A stretch of 64,000 nt of DNA from Sphingosinicella humi. Lineage in GTDB: Bacteria > Pseudomonadota > Alphaproteobacteria > Sphingomonadales > Sphingomonadaceae. Position 1 is the stretch's first letter. Every line of letters starts with the position of its first letter. The notes beneath the pieces are model-generated. The model had not been told where the DNA came from. It worked only from the letters and a program-made list of their open reading frames with translations, and searched no databases. The stretch is from the NCBI RefSeq assembly GCF_003129465.1, contig NZ_QFFF01000001.1:977501-1041500 (forward strand), written 5' to 3'. Shown one piece after another: positions 35,176-43,833 of the stretch. Position numbers and translations under genes: made by a program.

Positions 35176-35481
35176 ATGACGACAGACAAGCCTCAGCTGA
35201 GCCGGATCGAATGGCAGGCGGTAGCGGTTGGCCTCAACGACGCGGCGAAATGCGGCTGTGGCAGCCTGCCGACGTCCCGATCGATCGGCCGTCGATTGTC
35301 GCGCCTGCTGACCGGCATCGAACCGCCCACGCCGCTCGCCGACCCGCGCCTCGAAGCCGTCCGCAACTTCGTCTGCGCGACCCAGCGCCAACGGCGCCGC
35401 GCCGACGAATATGCGCCGGCACTGCTGGAGCAGGGCTTCAACCGCGCGCAGATCGAGGCGCTCGCGCTCCTATCCGCCTGA
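35176..35481 (+). CDS. small protein of unknown function, divergent from LysR
   Basis: 101 residues, soluble, with a CGCG motif (NDAAKCGCGSLPTSRSIGRR) and a C-terminal helical part (QLLEQGFNRAQIEALALLSA-like). No family was recognised. GGGAGAC lies six bases before the ATG. It is followed by the glutathionyl-hydroquinone reductase gene after 28 bases, so the two are probably one LysR-controlled transcript. Confidence 0.75.
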   Translation: MTTDKPQLSRIEWQAVAVGLNDAAKCGCGSLPTSRSIGRRLSRLLTGIEPPTPLADPRLEAVRNFVCATQRQRRRADEYAPALLEQGFNRAQIEALALLSA

Positions 35482-35509
35482 TCCAGGCAACGCCGAAAGG
35501 AAAATTCAG

Positions 35510-36535
35510 ATGGGACTACTCGTCGACGGAAAGTGGCACGATCAATGGTACGACACGGCTGCCAGCGGCGGCCGTTTCATCCGCAGCGAAAGCCAGTTCC
35601 GCAACTGGATCACCGCCGACGGATCGGCCGGCCCGAGCGGCGAGGGCGGCTTCAAGGCCGAGCCCGGCCGCTATCATCTTTATGTGAGCCTCGCCTGTCC
35701 CTGGGCGCACCGGGTGCTGATCATGCGGGCCTTGAAGGGCCTCGAGGACATGATCTCGGTCTCCGTCGTGCACTGGCTGATGGTCGGGGACGGCTGGACC
35801 TTCGCCGAAGGGCCGGGCGTCATTCCCGACACCGTCAACGATGCCGCCTTCCTCCATCAGGTCTATACCGCCGCCGAGCCCGACTATAGCGGCCGGGTGA
35901 CCGTGCCTGTCCTGTGGGACAAGCAGCGGCGCACCATCGTCAACAACGAATCCTCCGAGATCATCCGGATGCTGACCCGCGCCTTCGACGGCATCGGTGC
36001 CAAGCCCGGCGACTATTATCCCGAGCGGTTGCGGACGACGATCGATGGGCTGAACGAGCGTGTCTACGACGGCGTCAACAACGGCGTCTACAAGGCCGGC
36101 TTCGCCACCAGCCAAACCGCCTATGACGAAGCGGTGGGGGGCGTGTTCGACACGCTGGACTGGCTGGAGGCGCGGCTCTCGCGTCAGCGCTTTCTTGCCG
36201 GCGATCAGCTGACCGAGGCCGACATCCGCCTGTTCACGACCTTGGTGCGCTTCGACGAGGTCTATCACGGCCACTTCAAATGCAACGTCCGGCGGATCGT
36301 CGACTATCCCAACCTCTGGGGCTTCACGCGCGACATATTCCAGATGCCCGGCATCGCGGCGACCGTGAACATGGAGCACATCAAGCGCCATTATTATGAG
36401 AGCCACCGGACCATCAATCCGACCGGGATCGTCCCTGTCGGCCCGGCCCCGGACTTCGCCGCGCCTCATGACAGGGCGACGCTCGGCGCGGCCGGCCAAC
36501 GCCCGGCTGAAACTCCCGCCAGGGTGAAGGGTTGA
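35510..36535 (+). CDS. glutathionyl-hydroquinone reductase (Xi-class GST)
   Basis: 341 residues. The Xi-class signature YVSLACPWAHRVLIMRALKGLE carries the catalytic Cys63 that reduces S-glutathionyl-hydroquinones. Further family motifs are VPVLWDKQRRTIVNNESSEIIRML and HGHFKCNVRRIVDYPNLWG. E. coli YqjG is of this family. The start at 35510 follows AAAGGAAAATTC; the frame from 35411 overlaps the preceding gene. It fits a LysR-controlled quinone-detoxification unit. Confidence 0.93.
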   Translation: MGLLVDGKWHDQWYDTAASGGRFIRSESQFRNWITADGSAGPSGEGGFKAEPGRYHLYVSLACPWAHRVLIMRALKGLEDMISVSVVHWLMVGDGWTFAEGPGVIPDTVNDAAFLHQVYTAAEPDYSGRVTVPVLWDKQRRTIVNNESSEIIRMLTRAFDGIGAKPGDYYPERLRTTIDGLNERVYDGVNNGVYKAGFATSQTAYDEAVGGVFDTLDWLEARLSRQRFLAGDQLTEADIRLFTTLVRFDEVYHGHFKCNVRRIVDYPNLWGFTRDIFQMPGIAATVNMEHIKRHYYESHRTINPTGIVPVGPAPDFAAPHDRATLGAAGQRPAETPARVKG

Positions 36536-36618
36536 ACCCACATGGGCAGCCCGACGCCATGAACGACACAGACAGCCCAGCGGCTCGCGCCGCGGCGAAG
36601 CGGCCGGCGGCCTGAGCC

Positions 36619-37905
36619 ATGCCGTCTCGTCCCTTCGACTTCACGGGTGCGGACGGCCAGCCCCTCTCCGGCCGGCTCGACGTACCCGACGGCCCCGTCA
36701 GGGCGCATGCGCTGTTTGCCCATTGCTTCACCTGCAGCAAGAGCTCGGTCGCGGCGGTGCGGATCGCGCGTGCGTTGACGGCCAAGGGCTTCGGCGTTCT
36801 CCGCTTCGACTTTACGGGACTGGGCGAGAGCGGCGGCGCCTTCGCCGACACGAGCTTCAGCTCCAATATCGGCGACCTGGTCGCCGCGGCCTCGGCCATG
36901 ACAAGGGCCGGCATCGCACCCTCGCTCCTCATCGGCCACAGCCTGGGCGGAGCGGCGGCCTTGGCGGCGGCGGGCGATCTGCCGAGCGTCAAGGCCGTGG
37001 CGACATTGGCGACGCCCTTCGACGTCGACCATGTGAAGCAGCTGTTCGGGCCCGGCCTCGCCCGCCTCGAGGAACAGGGCGAGGCCGAAGTCATGCTCGG
37101 GGGTCGGCCTTTCACCGTCAGGCGGGATTTCGTCGAGGACCTCGCCGCGCATGATCAGGCCGCCCGCATCAAGGCGCTGAAGCGGCCGCTGCTCATCCTC
37201 CACGCCCCCCGGGACGATGTCGCCGGCATCGACAACGCCACGTCGATCTTCATGGCCGCCCGTCATCCCAAGAGCTTCGTGTCGCTCGACGACGCCGATC
37301 ATCTTCTCACCCGCCCGGCCGACGCCGCCTACGCCGCCGAGGTGATCGCCGCCTGGGCATCCCGCTACCTGGCGGTCGACATGCCGCTCCGGAGCGAGGC
37401 TCAGTCCGGCTTCGTCGTGGTCGAGGAGACTGGCGAAGGCGGATTCCAGGTCGAAGTCCGCGCGGGCGGCGCGCATTTCCTGGCCGACGAGCCGGTCGAG
37501 GTCGGCGGTCTCGGCAGCGGGCCGACGCCGTACGACCTGCTGGGCGCGGGGCTCGGCGCCTGCACCGCCATGACCCTCCGGCTCTATGCGCGGGGCAAGG
37601 GATTGCCGCTTGAAAGGGTGCGCGTGACGGTCGGCCACAGCAAGAGCAAGGACGCGGCGCCGCCTGACCTGTTCGTGCGCCAGGTGCGGCTGGAGGGCGC
37701 GCTCACCGACGATCAGCGCCGGCGGCTCGTGGAAATCGCCGAACGCTGCCCGGTGCATCGCACGCTCGCCGGCGGCGCGCGCATCGATACCACGGCCGAG
37801 GACATTACCCCCCTCCCCGCGGTGGACAGCCCAACCCAGCATGAGATCGACAGCCGCGACACGATCGCGGATGCCGAGCGGGAGAGGGACACCGATCTCG
37901 CTTAG
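36619..37905 (+). CDS. alpha/beta hydrolase-OsmC fusion protein
   Basis: 428 residues with two domains. Residues 1-255 are an alpha/beta hydrolase with the nucleophile elbow IGHSLGGAAALA, Asp and His further on (LILHAPRDDVAG, DDADHLLTR). Residues 270-405 are an OsmC/Ohr domain with its two reactive cysteines in GLGACTAMTLRLYA and IAERCPVHRTL. OsmC domains reduce organic hydroperoxides; the fused hydrolase may supply or process an acyl substrate. This fusion is a known architecture of unproven function. The last four bases overlap the convergent permease gene. Confidence 0.9.
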   Translation: MPSRPFDFTGADGQPLSGRLDVPDGPVRAHALFAHCFTCSKSSVAAVRIARALTAKGFGVLRFDFTGLGESGGAFADTSFSSNIGDLVAAASAMTRAGIAPSLLIGHSLGGAAALAAAGDLPSVKAVATLATPFDVDHVKQLFGPGLARLEEQGEAEVMLGGRPFTVRRDFVEDLAAHDQAARIKALKRPLLILHAPRDDVAGIDNATSIFMAARHPKSFVSLDDADHLLTRPADAAYAAEVIAAWASRYLAVDMPLRSEAQSGFVVVEETGEGGFQVEVRAGGAHFLADEPVEVGGLGSGPTPYDLLGAGLGACTAMTLRLYARGKGLPLERVRVTVGHSKSKDAAPPDLFVRQVRLEGALTDDQRRRLVEIAERCPVHRTLAGGARIDTTAEDITPLPAVDSPTQHEIDSRDTIADAERERDTDLA

Positions 37906-39332
37906 GCGGCGGCTTCCTGGACCTGCGGGCCGGCACCGGCGAGGCCGTGACGCGACCCGAACAGGGCATAAAGGGCGATGCCGACCACATTCCAGATGAG
38001 GAACCAGATCTGCGTCTGCTGCGGCAGGCTGGCGAACAGGTACACGCACCCCGCGATCGCCACCGGCCCCACCAGCCAGGCGGCGGGGGTACGGAAGCCG
38101 CGCGGGGCCTCCGGCGCGCGACGGCGCATGATCAGCATGCACAGCGCCACCGCGCTGAAGGCGACGAGGGTGCCGGCGTTGGCGAGCGCCACGATCTCGT
38201 CGAGCGGGAAAAAGGCGGCGATGGTGCCGACGATCAGGACGGTGAACATCGTGGTCCGCACGGGAGCGCCGTTTCGCGATACATGGGCCAGCCCCTTGGG
38301 CAGCAGCCGGTCGCGCGCCATCACGAAGAAGATCCGGCTCTGGCCGTAGAAGAAGGCGAGGATCACCGTCGGCAGGGCGATCACCGCGGACAGCGCCAGG
38401 AAATGGGCGGCGCCGGGCTGCTCCAGCTCGCGCAGGATCAGCGCCAGCGGCTCGGGGCTGTTGGCGAAGCGGGTGAAGGGCGTCGCGCCGAGCGCCACTG
38501 CCGCGATCACCGTATAGATCGCCGCGCAGGCCAGCATCGATCCCATGATGCCGATGGCGAGATCGCGCTTCGGATTCTTGGTCTCCTCGGCGGCGGTGGC
38601 AATGGCGTCGAAGCCATAGAAGGCCGAGAAGATGATCGCCGCCGCCGCCATGATGCCGCGCTCGACGCCGTCGGGGCCCATCGTCTTGGCAAAGCCGAAC
38701 GGGCTGAAGGGCTCGAGATTGGCGGTGTCGAAGTGGGGCAGTGCCACGAAGACGAACACCGCCAGCGCCGCCAGCTTCAGCAACACCAGGATGGCGTTGG
38801 CGGCCGCGCTCTTGCGCATGCCGACGATCAGCATCCCGGCGATCACGGCGATGATGAAGACGGCGGGGAGATTGACCACGCCACCGGCGTAGGGCCCCTG
38901 CATCAGGGCCATCGGAATGCCCGCTGAGGCATGGAGCAGGGGTGCCGCATAACCGGACCAGCCGACGGCGACGGCGCTGACGACCAGGCTGTATTCGAGG
39001 ATCAGGCTCCAGCCGATCACCCAGGCCACCGCCTGGCCAATGACGACATAACTATAGGTATAGGCGCTGCCGGAGGCGGGGATCATCGTCGCCATTTCGG
39101 CATAGGCGAGCGCAGCGCAGGCGCAGACGAAGCCGGCGATGAGGAAGGAGATGAGCACGGCCGGGCCGGCCTTGTCCGCGCCCACCCCGATCAGGGTGAG
39201 GATGCCCGTGCCGACGATCGCGCCGACACCGAGCGCGACCAGATGCGGCCAGCTCATCGTGCGGGCCAGCGCTTGTCCTTCTCCGCGGCTCTCGTCGGGC
39301 GCGAGCGATTTGCGGGCGTTCCAGTTCCTCAC
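37902..39332 (-). CDS. APC-superfamily amino-acid permease
   Basis: 476 residues with about 12 membrane helices. The first helix contains the conserved substrate-binding loop VALGVGAIVGTGILTLIGVGA, followed by AGFVCACAALAYAEMATMIPASGSAYTYSY, characteristic of the cationic amino-acid (CAT/YfnA) branch. Substrate is not predictable in detail. The upstream region holds a very small membrane-peptide gene, and a divergent Lrp-family regulator is likely to control both. Confidence 0.92.
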   Translation of the reverse strand: MRNWNARKSLAPDESRGEGQALARTMSWPHLVALGVGAIVGTGILTLIGVGADKAGPAVLISFLIAGFVCACAALAYAEMATMIPASGSAYTYSYVVIGQAVAWVIGWSLILEYSLVVSAVAVGWSGYAAPLLHASAGIPMALMQGPYAGGVVNLPAVFIIAVIAGMLIVGMRKSAAANAILVLLKLAALAVFVFVALPHFDTANLEPFSPFGFAKTMGPDGVERGIMAAAAIIFSAFYGFDAIATAAEETKNPKRDLAIGIMGSMLACAAIYTVIAAVALGATPFTRFANSPEPLALILRELEQPGAAHFLALSAVIALPTVILAFFYGQSRIFFVMARDRLLPKGLAHVSRNGAPVRTTMFTVLIVGTIAAFFPLDEIVALANAGTLVAFSAVALCMLIMRRRAPEAPRGFRTPAAWLVGPVAIAGCVYLFASLPQQTQIWFLIWNVVGIALYALFGSRHGLAGAGPQVQEAAA

Positions 39333-39375
39333 TCGCGTTCCTTCGATGCCGGGGGCGGACGAGCGCCGGTGCGGC

Positions 39376-39474
39376 TCAGCCGGCGATCAGCCTGCTGACC
39401 AGCAGCACGGTCGGCAATCCGACGACGAAGACCGCCGCAAACAGGTAGGTTCCGAGATTCTCACTCAAAGCCAT
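39376..39474 (-). CDS. 32-residue single-helix membrane peptide
   Basis: A short gene too small for most callers: ATG at 39474, TGA at 39376. The peptide starts MALSENLGTYLFAAVF and ends LLVSRLIAG; residues 8-28 form one hydrophobic helix. Its ribosome-binding site AAGGAGG is six bases upstream, as strong as any in the window. It precedes the amino-acid permease gene by 43 bases on the same strand. Small membrane peptides of this size often bind and stabilise a larger transporter or oxidase; here the partner would be the permease. No known family (KdpF, CydX) is matched. Confidence 0.6.
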   Translation of the reverse strand: MALSENLGTYLFAAVFVVGLPTVLLVSRLIAG

Positions 39475-39608
39475 GACATGCCTCCTTTTGGGGTTGTTCT
39501 GCTCTTCCATCTGGGGAGAGGCGTTCCCCGTCCTTATAGTCGGAGCGGCGCCGCAGGTGGCACCGAAGGCCTTGACGTCGGCCGCAGATTCTGCGGTCTG
39601 ATCATCCC

Positions 39609-40088
39609 ATGGCAGCAGATTATCGTCTCGACCGGATCGATCGTCGGATACTGAAGATTCTGCAGGCCGAAGGACGACTCACCAACCAGGCGCTGGCCTC
39701 GCGGGTGGCGCTATCCCCCAGCGCCTGCCTCGCGCGCGTCCGCCATCTGGAGCGGATCGGAGTGATCCAGGGCTATCATGCGCGGCTCGATCCCTTCCGG
39801 CTCGACATCGGGCTGGTCCTGTTCGTGGAGGTGATCCTCGAAGGGCATAGCCCGGAAGAGCAGGCACGCTTCGAAGCCGCGATCGAGGCCATGCCCGAGG
39901 TTGTGGAGGCCTCTCACGTCAGCGGCGACGTCGATTATCTCCTCAAGATCGTCGTCGCCAACATGATGGAATGGACGCGCCTCAGGGAGAAATTCATCGG
40001 CGGGGACCTGGGCGTCGACCGCATCACCACCCATGCGCTGATGCGTAAGCCCAAGATATTCAAGGGCTATCCGATATCGGACCCGTAA
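39609..40088 (+). CDS. Lrp/AsnC-family transcriptional regulator
   Basis: 159 residues: an N-terminal helix-turn-helix (LDRIDRRILKILQAEGRLTNQALASRVALSPSACLARVRHLE) and a C-terminal RAM/ASNC ligand-binding domain (EVVEASHVSGDVDYLLKIVVAN). Such regulators respond to amino acids. It is divergent from the permease and its small leader gene, and is the probable regulator of both. Confidence 0.93.
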   Translation: MAADYRLDRIDRRILKILQAEGRLTNQALASRVALSPSACLARVRHLERIGVIQGYHARLDPFRLDIGLVLFVEVILEGHSPEEQARFEAAIEAMPEVVEASHVSGDVDYLLKIVVANMMEWTRLREKFIGGDLGVDRITTHALMRKPKIFKGYPISDP

Positions 40089-40150
40089 TTGCTGCCCGGG
40101 GACATTCGGGCGATGTCACTCGTTTATCGCACTCAGCGGAGGTTGCGATC

Positions 40151-40309
40151 ATGACGGCGAAACCGAAGCCTGCCCGGCAGGAGCCCGCACCGAAGACGGT
40201 CCACGCGTCCCCGGGCGCCGAGCGCAAGAAGCGGCAAAGCGATCTTCTCGACGAAGCCTTGGTCGAGACATTCCCGGCAAGCGACCCGATCAGCGTCTTT
40301 CGCCTCTAG
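40151..40309 (+). CDS. small conserved protein with ETFPASDP motif
   Basis: 52 residues, rich in Lys and Pro at the N-terminus and ending DEALVETFPASDPISVFRL. The DEAL-x-ETFPASDP-x-S motif recurs in small alphaproteobacterial proteins of unknown role. GGAGG stands eight bases before the ATG. Its stop codon is followed directly, in the same frame, by a universal-stress-protein remnant. Confidence 0.75.
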   Translation: MTAKPKPARQEPAPKTVHASPGAERKKRQSDLLDEALVETFPASDPISVFRL

Positions 40310-40453
40310 CAACAACCGCGCGACGAAGAGGCCGCCCTGATCGTCGTCGGCACGAGCCAGCGGACGGGGGTCGAGCGATTCATGCTCGGCAGCGCCGCCG
40401 AAGACGTTCTGGCCAATGCGGACCGGGACGTACTGGTTATCCCGGCAGCCTAG
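40310..40453 (+). pseudogene. universal stress protein (UspA) C-terminal remnant
   Basis: Translation after the stop of the 52-residue gene, in the same frame, gives EEAALIVVGTSQRTGVERF then MLGSAAEDVLANADRDVLVIP and a stop at 40453. This is the C-terminal ATP-binding end of a UspA domain (G-T-x-x-R-T-G-x-x-R-x-x-L-G-S). The remaining ~100 residues of the domain are missing and no start codon precedes it, so it is a decayed fragment. It covers only about a third of a normal domain. Confidence 0.75.
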
Positions 40454-40570
40454 CTTCGCAGGCAACAAGCCTTTTTTCGGTTGCGCCAATGCCGCCAAGA
40501 CCCAATGAGGCTTGGCCTCAGGCCGAGCAGATCAGGGAAGCTGGATGGATACAGGAGACGCGGCGAGTTG

Positions 40571-43489
40571 ATGATGTCGAACGAGGCGCTCCTTCTGGTC
40601 ATCATTACCTTCCCATTCCTGGGAAGCCTGCTGGCCGCCTTCCTTCCGAGTACCGCACGCAACGCCGCGGCGGCGCTTGCCGGAACGATCGCTCTCGTCG
40701 GCACCCTATTGACGGCGCTGCTCTATTCGTCGGTGGCGGACGGTGCCGTCGTTCGAAGCGAAATAGAATGGCTGCCTTCGCTTGGCCTCAATCTCCTGAT
40801 CCGGATCGACGGACTGTCGTGGATCTTCTCGACGCTCGTGCTCGGCATCGGCGCCTTGGTCGTGCTCTACGCCCGCTACTACATGTCGCCGGCGGACCCG
40901 GTTCCGCGCTTCTTCTCCTTCCTGCTCGCCTTCATGGGGTCGATGCTCGGCCTGGTGCTGTCCGGCAATCTCGTCCAGCTCGCCTTCTTCTGGGAACTGA
41001 CCAGCCTCTTCTCCTTCCTGCTGATCGGCTATTGGCATCACAACCGAACCGCGCGCGACGCGGCCCGGATGGCATTGATCGCCACCGCCGCCGGCGGCCT
41101 CTGCCTGCTGATCGGCATCCTTGTGATCGGGATGATCGTTGGAAGCTACGATCTCGACCAGGTGCTGGCATCCGGCGATCTCATCCGCTCGAGCGACCTC
41201 TATGTTCCGGCGCTCATCCTGATCCTGATCGGCGCCTTCACCAAGAGCGCCCAGTTTCCGTTCCACTTCTGGCTGCCCCACGCCATGGCGGCGCCGACCC
41301 CCGTCTCGGCCTATCTCCATTCCGCGACGCTGGTGAAGGCCGGCGTCTTCCTGCTCATGCGCCTGTGGCCGGCGTTGGCGGGAACGGATGCCTGGTATTT
41401 CATCGTCTCATCGGCGGGGCTCGCCACCCTTCTGGTCGGCGCCTGGTCGGCGATCTTCCAGCAGGATCTGAAAGGGCTGCTCGCCTACTCGACGATCAGC
41501 CATCTTGGCCTCATCACCCTGCTTCTGGGCCTCGGCAGCCCGCTGGGGGCCGTGGCGGCGATTTTCCACGCCGTGAACCACGCCACCTTCAAGGCTTCGC
41601 TGTTCATGGCGGGGGGGATCATCGACCATGAAGCCGGCACGCGCGACCTCAGGCGGCTGAGCGGCCTGTACCGTTACATGCCGATCACGGCGACGCTGGC
41701 GATGGTCGCCGCCGCCGCCATGGCGGGCGTCCCGCTGCTCAACGGCTTCCTCTCGAAAGAGATGTTCCTGTCCGCCTCGCTCGAGGAGCATAGCGGCACG
41801 GTCCTCGACCAGCTGCTGCCCCTGATCGCGACGCTGGCGAGTGCCTTCTCCGTCCTCTATTCCTTCCGCTTCATCCATCAGACCTTCTTCGGGCCGGCCC
41901 CGACCGACCTGCCGCGCGAGCCCGGTGAAGCGCCGCCCTGGATGCGCGTTCCCATCGAGATTCTCGTTCTCGCCTGTCTTCTCGTCGGCATGCTTCCCTC
42001 GGCCACGATCGGTCCATTCCTCGCGACGGCGGTGCGGTCGGTGATGGGCGAGGACATGCCGACCTACAGCCTCGCCGTGTGGCACGGGTTCAATCGGCCC
42101 CTGCTGATGAGCGTCACGGCATTGGTGCTGGGCTCGATCGGTTATCTTGCCTTCCGCGACGCGCTTAACCGGCGCGAGGGAGCACCGCTGATCCGCCACC
42201 TCAAGGGCCGGAAGATTTTCGAAGCCGGCCTGGCCGTCGTCGTTTCGGCTGCGCGCGGTCTCGAACGGCTGCTGGGGACACGGAGGCTCCAGCCGCAGCT
42301 GCGCCTGCTGGTGCTGGTGGCTTTCATCGCCGGGCTGCTGCCATTCCTCCGGCTCGGCTATTCGCTGGGCGGCATGGAGGGGACCATCGTCGATCCCGGC
42401 TTCGCGGTCATCTGGATGATCGGCGGCGCCTGCGCGATCGGGGCGGCCTGGCAGGCCAAATATCACCGCCTCGCCGCGCTGATCCTGACGGGGGGCGCGG
42501 GCCTCGTCAGCTGCATCAGCTTTCTTTGGCTGTCGGCCCCCGATCTCGCCCTGACCCAGCTCCTGGTCGAGACCGTCACCACCGTGCTGCTGCTGCTCGG
42601 CCTTAGATGGTTGCCCAAGCAGCTCCCGGAGAGCTGGCCAGAGGGACGCACGCCCTTCGCCGTCCGGCGGCGCCGCGCGTTCGATCTGGCGATCGCCATA
42701 GCCGCGGGCATTGGCATGACCCTCATCGCCTATGCCGTGATGACACGCACCTTGCCCAACAGCATCTCGCGCTTCTTCGTTGAGCGAGCCTATCCGGACG
42801 CGGGCGGGACCAACGTCGTCAACGTGATCCTGGTCGATTTCAGGGCGTTCGACACGCTGGGCGAGATCACCGTGCTGGCCATCGTCGGCCTCACCGTCTT
42901 CTCGCTCCTGCGACGCTTCCGGCCCGCGCCGGAAAGCCTCGGGGTCCCCGAGCAGCAGCTGCACCAGGACGCCCTCGACGAAGCCCGCGAAGGCCGGAAC
43001 GTCGGCGATACGCTCGCCAACTACCTTCTCGTCCCCTCCGTGATCATGGAGTGGCTCTTCCCCGTGATCCTCGTCTTCGCCATCTACCTCTGGATCCGCG
43101 GGCACGACATGCCGGGCGGCGGCTTCGCCGCAGGCATCGCTTTGTCGATCGCGCTGATCGTCCAATATATGGCGGCGGGAACGCGGCGGGTCGAAGCGCG
43201 GCTGCGGGTGCAACCGGCCCGCTGGATCGGCTACGGCATGCTTCTCGCCGCGCTGACGGGCGCGGGGGCATGGCTGTTCGACCGCCCCTTCCTCACCTCG
43301 CACTTCAGCTATCTCGACATTCCCCTGCTCGGGCGGATGCCGGTCGCGAGCGCGCTGCTTTTCGATCTTGCCGTCTTCCTTCTCGTGGTCGGCGCCACCG
43401 CGCTGGTGCTGATCGCACTGGCCCACCAGTCGATCCGAAGACCGTTCGTTCCTCCCGTCCGGCCGGCTCCGCTGGAGGGTGAAGGCTGA
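40571..43489 (+). CDS. mnhA: Mrp Na+/H+ antiporter subunit A, fused with B
   Basis: 972 residues. The first ~650 residues are the ND5-like proton-channel part (STLVLGIGALVVLYARYYM, FFWELTSLFSFLLIGYWHH, LPHAMAAPTPVSAYLHSATLVKAGVFLLMR, with conserved Lys and Glu in membrane helices). The C-terminal ~150 residues (PSVIMEWLFPVILVFAIYLW, GHDMPGGGFAAGIALSIAL) are the MnhB domain, so A and B are one protein as in PhaAB of rhizobia. It is the first gene of a six-gene operon; MMSNEAL is chosen as start. Mrp complexes exchange Na+ or K+ for H+ and protect against alkali and salt. Confidence 0.95.
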   Translation: MMSNEALLLVIITFPFLGSLLAAFLPSTARNAAAALAGTIALVGTLLTALLYSSVADGAVVRSEIEWLPSLGLNLLIRIDGLSWIFSTLVLGIGALVVLYARYYMSPADPVPRFFSFLLAFMGSMLGLVLSGNLVQLAFFWELTSLFSFLLIGYWHHNRTARDAARMALIATAAGGLCLLIGILVIGMIVGSYDLDQVLASGDLIRSSDLYVPALILILIGAFTKSAQFPFHFWLPHAMAAPTPVSAYLHSATLVKAGVFLLMRLWPALAGTDAWYFIVSSAGLATLLVGAWSAIFQQDLKGLLAYSTISHLGLITLLLGLGSPLGAVAAIFHAVNHATFKASLFMAGGIIDHEAGTRDLRRLSGLYRYMPITATLAMVAAAAMAGVPLLNGFLSKEMFLSASLEEHSGTVLDQLLPLIATLASAFSVLYSFRFIHQTFFGPAPTDLPREPGEAPPWMRVPIEILVLACLLVGMLPSATIGPFLATAVRSVMGEDMPTYSLAVWHGFNRPLLMSVTALVLGSIGYLAFRDALNRREGAPLIRHLKGRKIFEAGLAVVVSAARGLERLLGTRRLQPQLRLLVLVAFIAGLLPFLRLGYSLGGMEGTIVDPGFAVIWMIGGACAIGAAWQAKYHRLAALILTGGAGLVSCISFLWLSAPDLALTQLLVETVTTVLLLLGLRWLPKQLPESWPEGRTPFAVRRRRAFDLAIAIAAGIGMTLIAYAVMTRTLPNSISRFFVERAYPDAGGTNVVNVILVDFRAFDTLGEITVLAIVGLTVFSLLRRFRPAPESLGVPEQQLHQDALDEAREGRNVGDTLANYLLVPSVIMEWLFPVILVFAIYLWIRGHDMPGGGFAAGIALSIALIVQYMAAGTRRVEARLRVQPARWIGYGMLLAALTGAGAWLFDRPFLTSHFSYLDIPLLGRMPVASALLFDLAVFLLVVGATALVLIALAHQSIRRPFVPPVRPAPLEGEG

Positions 43490-43833
43490 TGGAGCTGGTC
43501 CTCGCCCTCGGCATCGGCATCCTCACGGGATCGGGCGTCTGGCTGATCCTGCGGCCGCGCACCTTCCAGGTGATCGTCGGCCTTTCGCTGCTGTCGTACG
43601 CGGTCAACCTCTTCATCTATGCGATGGGCCGGCTGCGGGTGGACGCCGCCGCGATCGTCGAGCGCGGCGCGACCGCGGATCCGTCCCACTATGCCGATCC
43701 GCTACCCCAGGCGCTGGTCCTCACCGCCATCGTGATTTCCTTCGCCATGACCGCGCTCCTGCTCGTGGTCCTGCTGGCGTCGCGCGGCCTCACCGGTACC
43801 GACCATGTCGACGGAAACGAGCCGCCGGCATGA
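43489..43833 (+). CDS. mnhC: Mrp antiporter subunit C (NuoK-like)
   Basis: 114 residues with three membrane helices and the NuoK-family pattern ALGIGILTGSGVWLILRPRTFQVIVGLSLLSYAVNLFIYAMG, DPLPQALVLTAIVISFAMTALLLVVLL. It overlaps mnhA by one base and mnhD by four. Role: part of the membrane core that links A and D. Confidence 0.95.
   Translation: MELVLALGIGILTGSGVWLILRPRTFQVIVGLSLLSYAVNLFIYAMGRLRVDAAAIVERGATADPSHYADPLPQALVLTAIVISFAMTALLLVVLLASRGLTGTDHVDGNEPPA

Noticed and set aside
41408-43426. 672-codon antisense frame over mnhA
   Set aside because: Rich in Glu, Gln, Arg and His as expected from reverse complements of membrane protein codons. No membrane or catalytic motif.
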